A stretch of 64,000 bases of DNA. It comes from Lasioglossum baleicum. Taxonomy: Eukaryota > Arthropoda > Insecta > Hymenoptera > Halictidae. The translations under genes were made by a program, and so were the position numbers. The stretch spans positions 16,113,203 through 16,177,202 of the forward strand of contig NC_134939.1 of NCBI RefSeq assembly GCF_051020765.1, written 5' to 3'. Positions 9,967 through 22,068 of this stretch are shown piece by piece (position 1 is the stretch's first letter; the number at the start of each line of letters is the position of its first letter). The notes under the pieces were generated by a model that was not told where the DNA came from, searched no databases, and saw only the letters and a program-made list of their open reading frames with translations.

Positions 9967-12900
9967 CCCGGCTACGTCTTCCACGGGCCTGACGTCCAAT
10001 GACAGTTTGATGAACGGACAGGAAGAGACTCGCAAGTCCCACCTGGCTCTCCCCAGACAATTAGGACCGGCGTGCAAGGTGGCTCCCTTTGTGGGGCACG
10101 TCGATTCCCGTGATCGCGACCCGTTTTCGTCGGTACCTTCCTCTCCTCGATCCTGCCGAGACAGCATGATCGTCTCCAATTGCCACGCAATTAATCGGCT
10201 GCCCGATCGTCTTCCGCAACAGCTTTACTCCCCTACGAGAGTCTCTGCAGTGCCGAGCGAACTGTTGTTCCAAAACATCTTACCAATTTCAACCGTTCAT
10301 TTAAAATATTCTCTGTGATTCTTCAGATGCTTTTTCAATTGTTGAATCAATTTTTTGTCCGTACTTTTCAGGCTCTCTCTCTTCATCAGGTCTTCTTTAA
10401 ATAATTGTATTACTTTTACCTGTAATAGCACAATGATTCTTGACAGTAAAACAGACGTGAAAAAGAAAGGGACCTAATCTGGTGGCCCTGTCTTCGATAT
10501 AGGCGTCACACTTTAATTCTTGCTAACTATTCACTTGCGCTGGAAATTCAAGTGAGTACATCTTTTAATTTTTTTATTAGATATACAGATAGTAATTTAG
10601 ATTAAATATACAAGTATGTATATTTAATTATGTGCGATTGGGAATTGATTGAGGAAAGGAGAACGTTCGGAAACGGAATGAAAACGAGTCGACAGAGCGC
10701 TCGAATGGGAACGGGTTCGCGCGGTTAACAATAAGCCATTCGAATGGCCAGGTAAATTGCGAAACGCACGAAACTGCGTACGAGTAATATGCATACACGG
10801 TGCGCGCTCGGAGCCCGCGCGAAATGATGCACGGTGAACCGTGAATCACTTCCTACGTCGAAGCCGATGCCTGGATGATAGCCGGCGATACCACGTCGGC
10901 CGAGCTGAAACGGCGAAGTTAATGAGATGTGCAAATGAATCGAGGTCTCGAGGGGCCTCGACTTGCCGCGATAGGTGAAACGACGTGAGGAGGAGAATAA
11001 AAAGGGGCAGCGAGCAATATTCCTGCAAGATTGCACAACTTGTCGCTCGGAAAGAGAGCTCGTTTTATTTAGGAAACTTCGGAATAACCCATGAACGGTT
11101 CGAAAACACTGTTACTCGTTCGATGCAGCCGCTCGGACCACGATCGCTCGTTATTAGCTCGTTCCATGCTCGCGCCATGCTCCATAGCTCATCAATCTTT
11201 TTTAATCTCCGCGTTTGAATCGCAAATTTTAATGCCGAGTTTCGCAAACAGATTTTTACCAACTTCCGAACGCTTCGCAATCCTTAAAACTAGGACATAT
11301 CCATTCCTTTTGTTGCGGAGAATTGAAATTTTCGGGGTCGAAGGTAAAACTGGAAGCCTGAAAAATTCCCCCGCTTACCGATAATTAATTTCTTTAGCGT
11401 CGCGTGGGAAGTAACCTTCAAAACGCTTTGGTTCCCTCCCATTTCCAAGGAGTCGGTAACGTTTCTCAATGTCGGCGCCTGCTAAAACGCCTGTGCGGGT
11501 AATATAAAGAGGCTCGCAGGCAGATGGGTGCATAATAAGGAGGAAATGCGCAGTGAATGGTGGCGCGTTTCTACAGCATTTTATTTCGAAAACAGTTTTT
11601 CGAAGAGGAAAGGGAAAAGTCGACTACGTCGAGCGTGGGTTTCCTATCGATAGATTGCCGTAACGATCTCTGTGTGTAGAGCGTGGCTGGTTTCTCACGC
11701 CAGTGGCCTTATTTGCAAGCCCCGTTTCGACCCGTTTCTTTCGTTATCGAGCACCGGGTTTCCACATATCCGGTCCTCGCGGCTCGCTCTCGTATTCCGG
11801 AGACGACGGGACACCCACAGCGCAACAACGTAAACGGCAAACGGTTCGACAAACGGTCGACGACAACGTCGCGCGTTTGCAGGAGGATCGGTGTCGTGGC
11901 CGGGTTCGGTAAAAGGAGCTGGTGACAATCGAGTCAACAACCTGCGGCCGTTCCGGTCGCTGAACGAGCGATATTTTCGAGAGGAAGCGGCGCCATTCGG
12001 CTTCGCGGAAAGGATCAAACCAGCCGTTACTAACGGCGCCGGCGTCGATACGTCACGCGACCAGGACCATCGCCATCGCGTTCTCCCCTTAATCGAGGAA
12101 GCCCGATTGCTATCTTCACGCTTCATATGCGTTAATTGGGCGTTGTCGGTGCGACTGAATTAATTTCAGATCGCTGAAGCTAATGAGACGACGATGCGCT
12201 CGCTCGATCCTCGTCGAGCCGAGCCAAACCCGAGCCGAACCAGAACGCCGACAACGCGCGGGAACAACCAGCCCTTCCTTCCTTCCCTCCTTTGCTTTCT
12301 TGCTTACCTGCTCTCGGCTTTCCCTTCGATCGTTCGCGCCTTTGTCTCGAAACACGCAATCGATCCCCCCCGCTCCACGTACATTTTTATTAACCATCAC
12401 GATGTTTGCTAATTGGCCTGGCTCGAACTTTTGCAAATTCGCCGAGCAGGTGACAGTTCGAGGGTTTCCGACTGATTTGTCCCGTTGAGATGGTTATCTT
12501 TGATACGATACACTTGTTCGTCCTTGCAAATATTCCACTGCAAAATGGATTTACACGATTTTGCAGGCGGTTGTATAGTCGGTGGGAGATGGGGTAACCC
12601 GGTGATTAAAGCAGGAGGATATTGTTGTTCGATGACACGAAACGCTGGATAGAGTATGGCCCGAGGATGTCTTTGTTTGGCGACGCGGTGGCTGGACCCG
12701 TGCACCTGCTACGTCTCGATAGGCGATCGCTTAAAAGTCAGAGGCGCGTAACACAAAAAAGCGCACGAATACCGGAAATAGATATCTGCCTGGTGGCACG
12801 GAGACAATGGGGGCGACGTATTGGCAGTCGAACGTTGAACAATGGCCACAATGCCGCAAGGAAAAAAAGGGGCCGTGCTTCAGAAACCTGACGTGCCTCG

Positions 12901-13566
12901 GTGCACCGTAACTGTCTACGAGAATGTCGCCTCCTGCGACTTTTGCAATAATTGTACATCGCGATAAGAACACCCAGCCAGAGGTTCTCACTCCTAGGCA
13001 CCTCACTGCATCCCGTAGAACGAGGACATTCACTCCTATCCATGATCATCGTCATCGGTAATGAAAAATCGAAATTTTATCTCTGTATATTCAGCCAGCT
13101 AATCATAAAGGTATTGTTGAATAAAATGGTAAAGCAGTTAGTTAATTGTAATTTTGTGATTTCTGTAAATATGTCGAGAGGCACAGGAATGTTTTCTTGT
13201 TTTCCTCTCGCGCAGGGCAAATATGAAATGATAATAACAATAACGAGCGGGAAGAATTTGCGAGCGTTAAACATAACTCCGAACAACATATTATAATTTA
13301 AAAGCCCCGCTCTTCCACCTATCTATCCATATTTCGTAGTTGCTTATCTATCGCGTGTCTCGGTATTTTTTTGTTTATTAACGTGCGCTGCTAACTGGTT
13401 CATGTAAATTGCGCTTTAATACAGTGTTTTCAAAGTGTAATAAACACGGGCGAAGAATAAAATGATGAAAGCGAAATGAGAATGCCTGTACATTTCACCA
13501 AGTTCCCGGCATTATTATGGCGCACGCATTCTTCTACGCGCAGGGAACGCATAAAATTCATATTTG

Positions 13567-13568
<2 letters not shown>
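9967..13568. other. gene-free stretch, no supported feature
   Basis: CpG-rich blocks (10000-10300, 10700-11000, 11750-12260) alternate with AT-rich islands (10320-10640, 13060-13160, 13240-13480). I saw no gene, RNA gene or transposon end. Confidence 0.45.
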
Positions 13569-13600
<32 letters not shown>

Positions 13601-13620
13601 GAGAGAGAAAGAAAGAGAGA
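13569..13620. repeat. (GA)n microsatellite
   Basis: Pure GA at 13569-13597, then interrupted GA/GAAA to 13620. GA runs are also targets of GAGA-type factors in insects, but nothing here shows such use. Confidence 0.9.
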
Positions 13621-16560
13621 ACGTTTCTTTGAACGAAAGTGTGATTGCGCCGATCCGAGCGGAATAGAAAATATTGGAGTGGTCGGGAAGGGGCGGGAGG
13701 GGTTGTGCCGCGCGAATTTTGGTTTGTTTTTTTCGAAATTTCTGAGCGCGCCGTCGACGCATCTAATTAATAGCCGCCGAACTGGCTGGGACATTAATTA
13801 TTCAGGACGATGATGTCAAGTAGCACAGGTATCTGAGTAATAAAGCATGAAGTAATCATATCCTTACTGCGAGGATATAATGATGAAACATGGTAATTGG
13901 GCGGCGTGCCATCAAATTTGCACAGTTTGAAGGTCTACTACGGGAGAACAGAAAATTGAACATTTTACGGGTTGCTCGCTCCACATTAAAAACTGCATCA
14001 TGTGCTCGATCTCGACGGATGGGTATAATTATATGCAAATCGGCCAATTAGTTGTGCCTGACATATTTGCGGTACTTGTTAATTTCACTCTCGCTGCGCA
14101 ACAAATTGCAAAGATTACGACTTTGTATACATCACCAAGTGAGCTCGTTTAGTTCACCCATTACCTTTATTGATTTTTGCGCTTGTTATTGCTCCTAAAC
14201 AATCTATTTATTCTTATCTACCGACAATAAACGACCCGTTCCACGACCTACTTGAACTTCCATATCTTTCGACCAACTTCGTCTCCGTTTTTTTCCCGTT
14301 CTTCGCCCATTGTGGGGCGCCTTCCAGCTATTTTATGAATAATTCCTGCATTATTGACCGAGATTTTCAATCTCATAAACGTTGTAAGGGTGCCGCATTT
14401 TATTGCTATTTCCTTTATTTCTCTAAAAATGTGGAAATAAAATTGACACGATTTTTATCCAAGGGTGTACGACACCAACCCTTCCAAGTATGAATATACC
14501 CCGTGTCCTTAAATATCCGCAGACCAATATAAAAGTTCAGCGCGGTGTTTATATGCGAAGATTGCTGGACAGCAGTAAATCCCGTAGTCGATTTAGCGAA
14601 TTTTTCCGTGGATTGTCCAACTTCCGCGGGTCCGCGGAAGCGGGGCACCCAGTAGATCGCACAATATCAAACCGAAACTAAAATTCGCAACCCAGGGTAG
14701 GACAGGCGAAAGCCCAAACCGGCGGAGAGTCTCACAAAACCAACCCTTAAATCCCTCCCCGTTCCATTCCAATCGTTGCTCGCCTTCCTCTCGGAGAAAG
14801 ACGGTAGAGAAAACTGGAAAAACCGGAGCCGGAGAGACAGCCGCGGGAAAAGCGGGAGCGAGACGGAGAAAAAGAGGGAGTGAGAGAGAGAGGAAATCAG
14901 CTTGGGCAGGCCCACTCGCCTCTTCGAAACCAATATCGCAATGTTCGCCGCAGAAAGTTCGTCCGGTAATGCCATACAATATCTACTCCAGCTTCCATTA
15001 CTCCGGTCTGGCCTCCTCCCCTCCTACGGCTCGATAGGCTTCCCCTCCTCCTTCAGAGAGGAACCGAGGAGTCGAGTGCCGATCCACCTCCACCCATTTC
15101 TGCCTCTGGACTCTGCTGGACCTTCTCTCTCGACCATGAACAGAGTGGGAGGCGGGGGTGGACGAGGAGGGGGCAGCTGGATTGCGGAGAAATAAGAGAG
15201 GGGGCAGTACGTCGATTTTCTTTTCTTCCGCGCGCGCCCGCTATCCTGGATTTTTCCCATTGTATCCCCGTATTTTCCCGTTCACCGGCGAAATTTGATT
15301 GAAATTATTAATGGGCAAGGGGGTATATATACGCTGCATCCCTCCACCGAACCAAAACCGCGATTGCACCTTTTTTCCTACGCTCTCAGGTCTCGTCGTT
15401 TTTTCATACTCCTTGCACCGAGGAATTTATTTCCCCCCCAACGGTTTCGCTTTTCTTTTAGCGTTGCGTTTTTTTCCGGAGTCTTGTTGGAGATTTCACG
15501 GATAATTAATTCTTCACTCGGAGGGGTTGGATTTTTAAAATATTTACCGAGCTGGCTGTTTAGGTTACTCTCTAGTGGAGAATTAAGAAGGAAACGTGTT
15601 TGGCTGGGCGAGACAAGTGGTCGCAAGGACCAAGACTTGTTTTCTTCCCCAGTGGCGCCTACAACATGCTGTATTTGCTGATCGACACTTGGACCACTAG
15701 AGAACACTTGGGACTAGCTTCTGTAAGCCATCCTGTCTGATACAAACGAGTCTGTAGTCCTGGCCACTTTCCTCCACGGATTTGAATTACGTTGAACCCG
15801 CGTCTTTCAGGCTGCAGTGTTTACCCTCGCTCAATAATCTTTCTGTCTCCCGAGTACTCCTATTAAATTACCATTATCTTGCTGATTAGATACAGAAATT
15901 GATGCTTGTGTCTTTAGGTGTTCGTTACAAATCTGTGGTTGTACACTGTAGTTGTCACATGCTTTGACTTTCGAGATATTGCCGTTCAAAGTTCTGATGC
16001 TGATGTTTGCTTAAAATTTTTCTGGAATTTTTTGAAATCGTGACACGTGGCGCTGTTCCTTGCAACCACAGAGATATTCGCGGGAAATCCTCTGGCCTGG
16101 AAAATGCGTAGAAAAGATGATCGAGGATTGTTCGGTGTGTTCGAGGGGGGAAATCGCGGGCGTATCATCGACTGATTGTGGATGTGGAGTGGTGATGCGT
16201 GGAGGCGGTGGACAGTGGTCCCGCTTCGGGTCTAATGACGCGCTGGCTCGGTCTAGAGCGGCCGGTTCGAGCGGCGGATCGAGACGAGATCGTGGAGAGC
16301 GAGGAGGACGAGGCGATTTAACACGATTGGCCGGTAGAAATAAACTGGCAACACGCGCATTGGTTCCATCGGTTCCATTGGCTATCGGGGGCTTCTCGCG
16401 CTTCCGTCGGCCTCCCGCTTCCACCGACGCGTTCCCCCCGCGGCCTTGTCGCGCGCTTATGCTGTTTTTTTTCGCTCATGTTCCACTCCACCTCCGCTCG
16501 ATCGACGGCGTCGATCCTCCCGGGGCCAAGGTGGCCTCGATCACCCGTCACCACGCCGTC
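13621..16560. other. gene-free stretch, no supported feature
   Basis: Homeodomain-type ATTA cores and an octamer (ATGCAAAT near 14034) occur in AT-rich islands at 13760-14100. 14700-15200 is purine/pyrimidine-skewed. 16150-16560 is CpG-rich and gives long overlapping chance frames, the longest 201 codons at 16060-16665. No gene supported. Confidence 0.45.
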
Positions 16561-16580
16561 GCCGCGCCGCGCCGCGCCGC
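16561..16580. repeat. (GCCGC)4 short tandem repeat
   Basis: Four exact GCCGC units. Similar short GC-only runs occur at 1043-1066 and 52168-52186. Confidence 0.8.
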
Positions 16581-18596
16581 ACGTTTCAGAACTGGTCGCA
16601 TTTCGAACCTCGCCTCTCCCCAGCCCCTTGCCTCTTGCCCCAAGACCGGCCCGCTGATCATCTGACACGATTTCAGTCAGATCTACCGATTTCCGAGAGA
16701 TCCCGAGCCGCCTCTTATTTATGCTTCCAGCAGGACGCCACGTGAAATGAATTTTTATTCGCCCGGTTGGACCGTCTGCCGAGGGAACAATCGCTCGGTC
16801 CGGTTAGCTGCACGCCACCACGAAATATTAGGCTTCAACGAGACCCTTGATCTTCCTTTTGCTATGGTTCTGGTTTTATCACAACCCTCGTGAAAAATTA
16901 ATTTTTCCAAATTCATTTAGAATCGGTCAAAACTGTGACGAATTGACTTGAGAGACTGATAAGGGCTGGAATAAATTTCGAAGAATTATCTCGTTCCACC
17001 TTAGCGAGAATAAAGCTTCCAATCAAGATCTCCAGCATCTCCAGCATAGGAATTGCTATGCTGATGCGTTTATGACATTTCCAGGCTGATGTCCTTTCAG
17101 CGTAACACGAAACAGACCTCGACACTTTCGTTGTCAGCATGATGGGATCGAAAGGGAATCAAAAGCAAAGCTCGCGTACCCGGAGGAATGTCGAGCGTAA
17201 TGTTTCTCGCGTAGAGCCAAACGACCGGGGCGATCCATGAACGTCAAGAAGGATAAAGTAACGCGATAGTACGCGACTTATTGTCAGGAACGATAATGAT
17301 CATTGTAGGAAGCCGAAGGGGAAGGGATATAGATCGTGGCGAAATTTTTCTCGAAAACTGAATTGAAACAAACGAGCTTATTAGCGCGGCTAGTTTTTGC
17401 GGTTCTAATGACTGGCTACATAAAGTCCAATATACGCGGAGAAGCGGCCCGCACGATGACCATGACTCAAAAGTTCCCCCCATCGCGCCGGGTAAATAAC
17501 ACCCACGTGACGGTGTCGCTTTCTTCCAGTCGGTGGCTAGATTACCGGGATGAGTTATGATAATTTCTGCCGGACGGCGATCAACGACGTCGGGCAATCA
17601 AACATGGCGCCCGTGGAGCAATCGAGCGTCTCGAATACCGCCAACGCTGCCGCCTCGAACATCCACCGGCACCGGCTACGCTCTTGATGATTCCGCCTAA
17701 ATGCTACCTCGCGCAAACCCTCCCGATTCGAATCACTTTTCCGTCCGTTCGCTTCCTCCGTTGCTTTTTATTAATTTTTCTAATCACTGTTAATTTCCAA
17801 GGAAATTTTATATACAGAAATACAGAATACAGAAATTGCCTGAAAAATCGCAACAGATCATAGAACGAAATTTCATTAAACTTATTCTAAATATGGTACA
17901 AAATTTGCTTTCATTTTCCCTCGAGACAACGAAACGACTTTCCGAACAACTTAATACGTATGTGGAGGTGAAAATGGTATTATCTTTTGTACAGATTGAA
18001 AATATCGAGTTATACGTTCGCGCAGATTGGTAAATTCAGAATTCCGCTGTTTACGATATCGCGATTATTATTTTGGTCGTCGCTGCCGGCAGCGAGAGTC
18101 TGTGTGTGCTAAGCAGATCATGGGGGTTGTTCTGTGTTACGGTAGAACGTGTGCTAATCTGTTGTAATACCAAGTTCGTTTGCAACTTCGTCTCTGAAGT
18201 CGCGAACGCTATTATTATTTGCTCTTATTGCACGGGTACATACACAATTATTGTAGTCGGATAATTTATCATTAACGCACGAATTGTCCGGAACTCCCGT
18301 CAGCAAATCAACATCAAATTTTGCAACGTGAAATCTGGAAAAAGTAATTCATCTATCTAATCAGTAGTACATATATTCGAGATGAAAGTCCGTAGCAGCG
18401 ATCAAAAACGGCACAAATGGTAACCGGTTCGAATTCGTCCGTTCGCATTTTTCAACGCGATTTCTGGGAGCGATAACGACTTCCCGAAATTCTTCCTAGA
18501 AGCCGACGTGCCGGGAATACATTTACGATTCTCCGCTTTGAATCGGTACCGGTAGATCCGCTTTTGACGCGTTCGATGTTGGTAGGAAGTCGAGTA
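16581..18596. other. gene-free stretch, no supported feature
   Basis: Ordinary complexity with AT-rich parts at 16860-17060 and 17750-18400. A perfect 8-bp hairpin (CAGCATAG...CTATGCTG) lies at 17042-17063, too short to interpret. A GGTTCGAATTC string near 18425 resembles a tRNA B box, but no A box or cloverleaf surrounds it. Confidence 0.45.
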
Positions 18597-18720
18597 TACA
18601 GGGTGAGTCTCGTAACGTGACGATCTCAAATAACTTGTAAGTTATTTGTTGTATAAAACAAATGTTCAAACAAATGTTGCATGGCTCCTAGAGGGACATA
18701 CAGTGCTGCAATCAGATTTT
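18597..18720. repeat. possible interspersed-repeat fragment
   Basis: The segment opens with tacagggtgagtctcgtaac and contains an inverted repeat with 10-bp arms and a 2-bp spacer (CAAATAACTT-GT-AAGTTATTTG, 18627-18648). The opening, then an AT-rich body, has the look of degraded insect repeats that begin CAGGGTG, but that resemblance is from memory and no second copy was found in this window. It could be unique sequence. Confidence 0.25.
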
Positions 18721-21409
18721 TGTTGCTTCGATTTTTTATCAATTTTTTATTACCTTCAGTTTATTAAATAGAATGCCTAATATTTTTGATTGAACTCGGA
18801 TGAAGCACAAAATTCTGCGTAAAAAGGTATTCCTTTTTACCTTCATATATCATAAATCTAATAGTTAACGATTTTAATAACAAATCGATTTATTCAGTTA
18901 AAATTGAAGGCAGTTTTAGAAACTACGTTTTGTTACGAAATGTTAGGATACATAAACTTGCAGATCTTACACTTTGATTTTCGTACTTTTTTGGATTGGA
19001 CGACACACTGTGCGCCGCTCCGGCGGGAAATTCGAAATCGCGCAAGGTCGTGCCAATAAATCCGCGGTGGAAACAGGAGCAACTTTTCCGCGGTAGCCTC
19101 GACAAAGGTTAGAAAACTCGAGTAGGTGATTTCGAGGTGGACCGAGGTCAAGCCTCCTCGTCGTCGAGAGCCAGAACTCGTGCTTTCAGGGAAATTCAAC
19201 TTCAACCCTCCTCCGCCCCCCCCTCTCTCTCTCTCTCGTCGTTTCCACCCCCAAGTTCCAAACCCCGGCGCGTACGAACTGATTCGAAGCCGCCGCGGTA
19301 TTATTTATCTTCCGAATACCAAACAGACTGGCACGCATTGTATTATAATTTACTTACCGTCGTTATAATTACAATTTTGAGCGAGTGACCGGAGAGCTCG
19401 GTCGGGGAATTGCGTTTTCAGCAGAGCCCGAAATCGGACGGTCGGTCCTGTTTGCACAGGCCGAGGATAATATTCAATTCCAATCCGTCCGGTATTAACC
19501 GCGGTTGTGCAGCCGCCGGTATAGCCTTAATGCAGGCCAGAAACTCGTGCTCTTACCACGGTAATATCATAATACGAAACTCACCGGTCGAATAAAGCTC
19601 GATCCTTGCACCGCGCGAGCGCGAAGAAACGATCGCCGGCTCCTACATTCTTCACGCTCGAATAATTGTCGGCTGCACTTTGCGAGGCCACTTCCGGCCG
19701 ATGGAAAATGCCACGGTGTGTCTACCGTAGATACCCATCTACCTCTGCTACCTTGCACTTCTTTAAACTTCAGTTCAGCTGAACTCTGTTACCAGCTACA
19801 AGAAAATATATTCCTGAAGCTTGCCTTGCAAACGATTGCGTTCACGAACAGATTCAATGTTAATTTGCTATTATCCTGTACGATTATGTGCGTTATTGAT
19901 CGCGTTGCTATTGCATGCAATATCTTTGGGAAATGTTGGAAAGAAGAACCACCATCGTTGCATCGAATGTAGGAATTTTCTAGAAAATATATTCGTTGAT
20001 CTCTATGAGCAGGTTGGAAGCACTGCAATTTACTGGAACTTTACACAATGGTGCGGAGCAACAGGAACACGTTCACGTGTCTTAAAATTCTTTTATTCGA
20101 AGACCATTGGCTCGAGACTGGACTGCGTGTGCAATGGCTAGTTAGGGGAGTGCATCGATGGTCTTAATACGAGCCGCATTTAGAAACGATCGACAAGCGG
20201 TTAGCATCGAAGAAAGAGGGGCGATTCCGCATCTGGCGCACCTGACGGTCAGTTGGCTCCCTTCTTCGTTCCTCCTTCGACTGTTTCGTTTCCTTGCAAC
20301 CCTTCGCTGGAACGCAGCCGGACGAGCGAGCGCAACGTCTGCTTCGTAATGACCATTATTGAAATTTTACTGCCTCTTAATTGGAAATTAATGGTTCTCC
20401 TGGCGCATCAGTCCTCGAGTAATCAACCCACGATTTAGCTTTTCTTTTCGAATCGGTCGAACAACTTCGTCTCTGTGTCGCACGATCATAAAAATGATTC
20501 GTGGAACAATTTCTACGAACCATCCAGAAGAAAGATATTTCTGATCCAGTCCGATACATTTAATCCCGATATACATATTACGTAATGGGACGGTATTAAT
20601 TAAATGTCTCATATTCTATTGATATCTGGATTGCTTAATCACCTCGTCTCCCGCTATCGATTTTCCTGTACTCGCTACGCAAATAGAGTTTCGGTGGATG
20701 GTCGTCTACCAAAAGTTCATTTGTACGAGAAAGTAAAATCGAAAATCTTTTGGATTATAATCGATGACGGACTCTAATGATCTCGGGAGGTCCGAGCCAC
20801 CCGCGCACCGGACAAGGCGTACCCCGCGGCGTCTCGACGCTCCGAATTCGGCCCGGTAACGAAAGGAAGACGCCTCGAAGCATCAAAGCGAGTTGCCACG
20901 TCCACTTATGCACGCGGCTCCGCTCAAGTGACTCTTCGAACGGAATTTCACCGACATCTGCGTGGCTCCCCTTCGGTTCCTCCGCTCCGTGCATCCGCAC
21001 TCGCAATACGGTGCGCACGTAACGCACGGGAGGAACCATTCGGTCTCTGTAATTTAAAGGTGTCGCGTCAAGGGTGAACGAGCACGACATAAGGAGCAGA
21101 GTGGACGTTCCACGCGTACCAGCAGAACACGTTGACTTCTGGTGCGGAACCGTCTTCGGACCAGGGACAACCTTCGAACAGGTTCGATGTTGCAACTGCT
21201 CGAATCCCTTTCAGCCTGGTTCAATAACATACATTTCGCTCGGGCAAGTACTTTGTCCTTATCGTGCAGAACTCGCTCCCATTTCTGTCCGCGGGAACTG
21301 CCTTTTGATAACCCTTTAGCCCTAATCGATCACCTCGAATGATCTCCATTCAGATACACGAAACTGATCCTTGACGACTTGAAATATTTTTCATGTAAAT
21401 AAAACGTAA
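18721..21409. other. gene-free stretch, no supported feature
   Basis: It is AT-rich to 18950, including a perfect 9-bp hairpin (GTAAAAAGG...CCTTTTTAC) at 18819-18840. A short CT run lies at 19223-19237. CpG-rich blocks occur at 19100-19700 and 20760-21050. No gene supported. Confidence 0.45.
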
Positions 21410-21410
21410 T

Positions 21411-22068
21411 ACATCACTCAATAAGTCCCCGGTCTGACACATATATGGCAACATTGTTGATAGACCCACGTGATTTCATCGCATTCTGACCTTTAGTTTA
21501 GAGGATACAGTCGTTTTAGCGACCCCAGTTTTGTAATTTTCAAGACAATGGATAGAAAGGAATTTCGTGTGTTGATTAAACACTGTTTTTTGATGGGGAA
21601 AAATACTGTTGAAGCCAAACAGTGGTTTGATAAGCATTATGGGGACTCTGCACCAGGATAATCAACTATTATTGACTGGTATGCTGAATTTAAACGCGGT
21701 CGTACAAGCATCGATGATGCTGAACGCTCTGGTCGCCCGAAATCGCCAGTTGTTCCGGAAAACATAAAAAATGTCCACAAAATAGTTTTAAAAGACCGTA
21801 AAATGAAGTTGCGTGAGATAGCTGACACCTTGAAGATATCAGAAGGCAGTGTCTTTACAATTTTACATGAAAATTTGGGCATGCGCAAGTTGCTTTCGAA
21901 GTGGGTGCCGCGTTTGCTCACACCGGGCCAGAAACAACAACGCGTCGACGATTACGCTCGAATTGCCCCTTGAATGGCCCTCAGCGACTACTGTCTTTTT
22001 GCAGACATGAAAAAGATCCTCCAGGGAAAGAAATTTGGCTCAAAATGAAGAAGTGATTGCCGAAACTG
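21411..22068 (+). mobile_element. mariner element, irritans-type, internally deleted and 3'-truncated
   Basis: The left end keeps a degraded inverted terminal repeat whose inner half, ATAAGTCCCCGGTCT (21421-21435), is the conserved part of Himar/irritans mariner termini, preceded by TA. The transposase start follows about 115 bp further in. The central catalytic region has been lost, a C-terminal fragment is joined on, and recognisable mariner sequence ends near 22068. No right terminal repeat was found downstream. The copy cannot move by itself. Confidence 0.9.
21548..22068 (+). pseudogene. mariner transposase pseudogene
   Basis: The product would be a Tc1/mariner DD34D transposase, which cuts at TA sites in the nucleus. 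Reading starts at ATG 21548. Residues 1-135 correspond to the N-terminal DNA-binding half with its two helix-turn-helix motifs; AERSGRPK and the KWVPRLLT block before QKQQRVDD are visible. Codon 38 is a TAA stop (21659-21661) where the family has a coding residue. After about 21953 the frame leaves the family, and roughly 150 residues carrying the first two catalytic aspartates are missing. It resumes near 21975 with ALSDYCLFADMKKILQGKKF, then breaks at a frameshift near 22044. Normal length is about 345 residues. Identification is secure and the gene is dead. Confidence 0.92.

Noticed and set aside
9701..10318. 205-codon plus-strand frame with an Asn-Glu-Arg-Thr repeat
   Set aside because: The repeat is the (CGAA)n microsatellite at 9921-9966 in translation, and minus-strand frames of similar length overlap it.
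15318..15335. TATA-box-like string (gtatatatacgc); similar strings near 43170 and 63085
   Set aside because: No initiator, downstream element or following coding sequence supports a promoter.
16060..16665. 201-codon plus-strand frame
   Set aside because: It is arginine/glycine-rich from CpG codons, runs into (GCCGC)n and is overlapped by minus-strand frames; no domain.
18420..18440. GGTTCGAATTC string resembling a tRNA B box
   Set aside because: There is no A box at the right distance and no acceptor-stem pairing.
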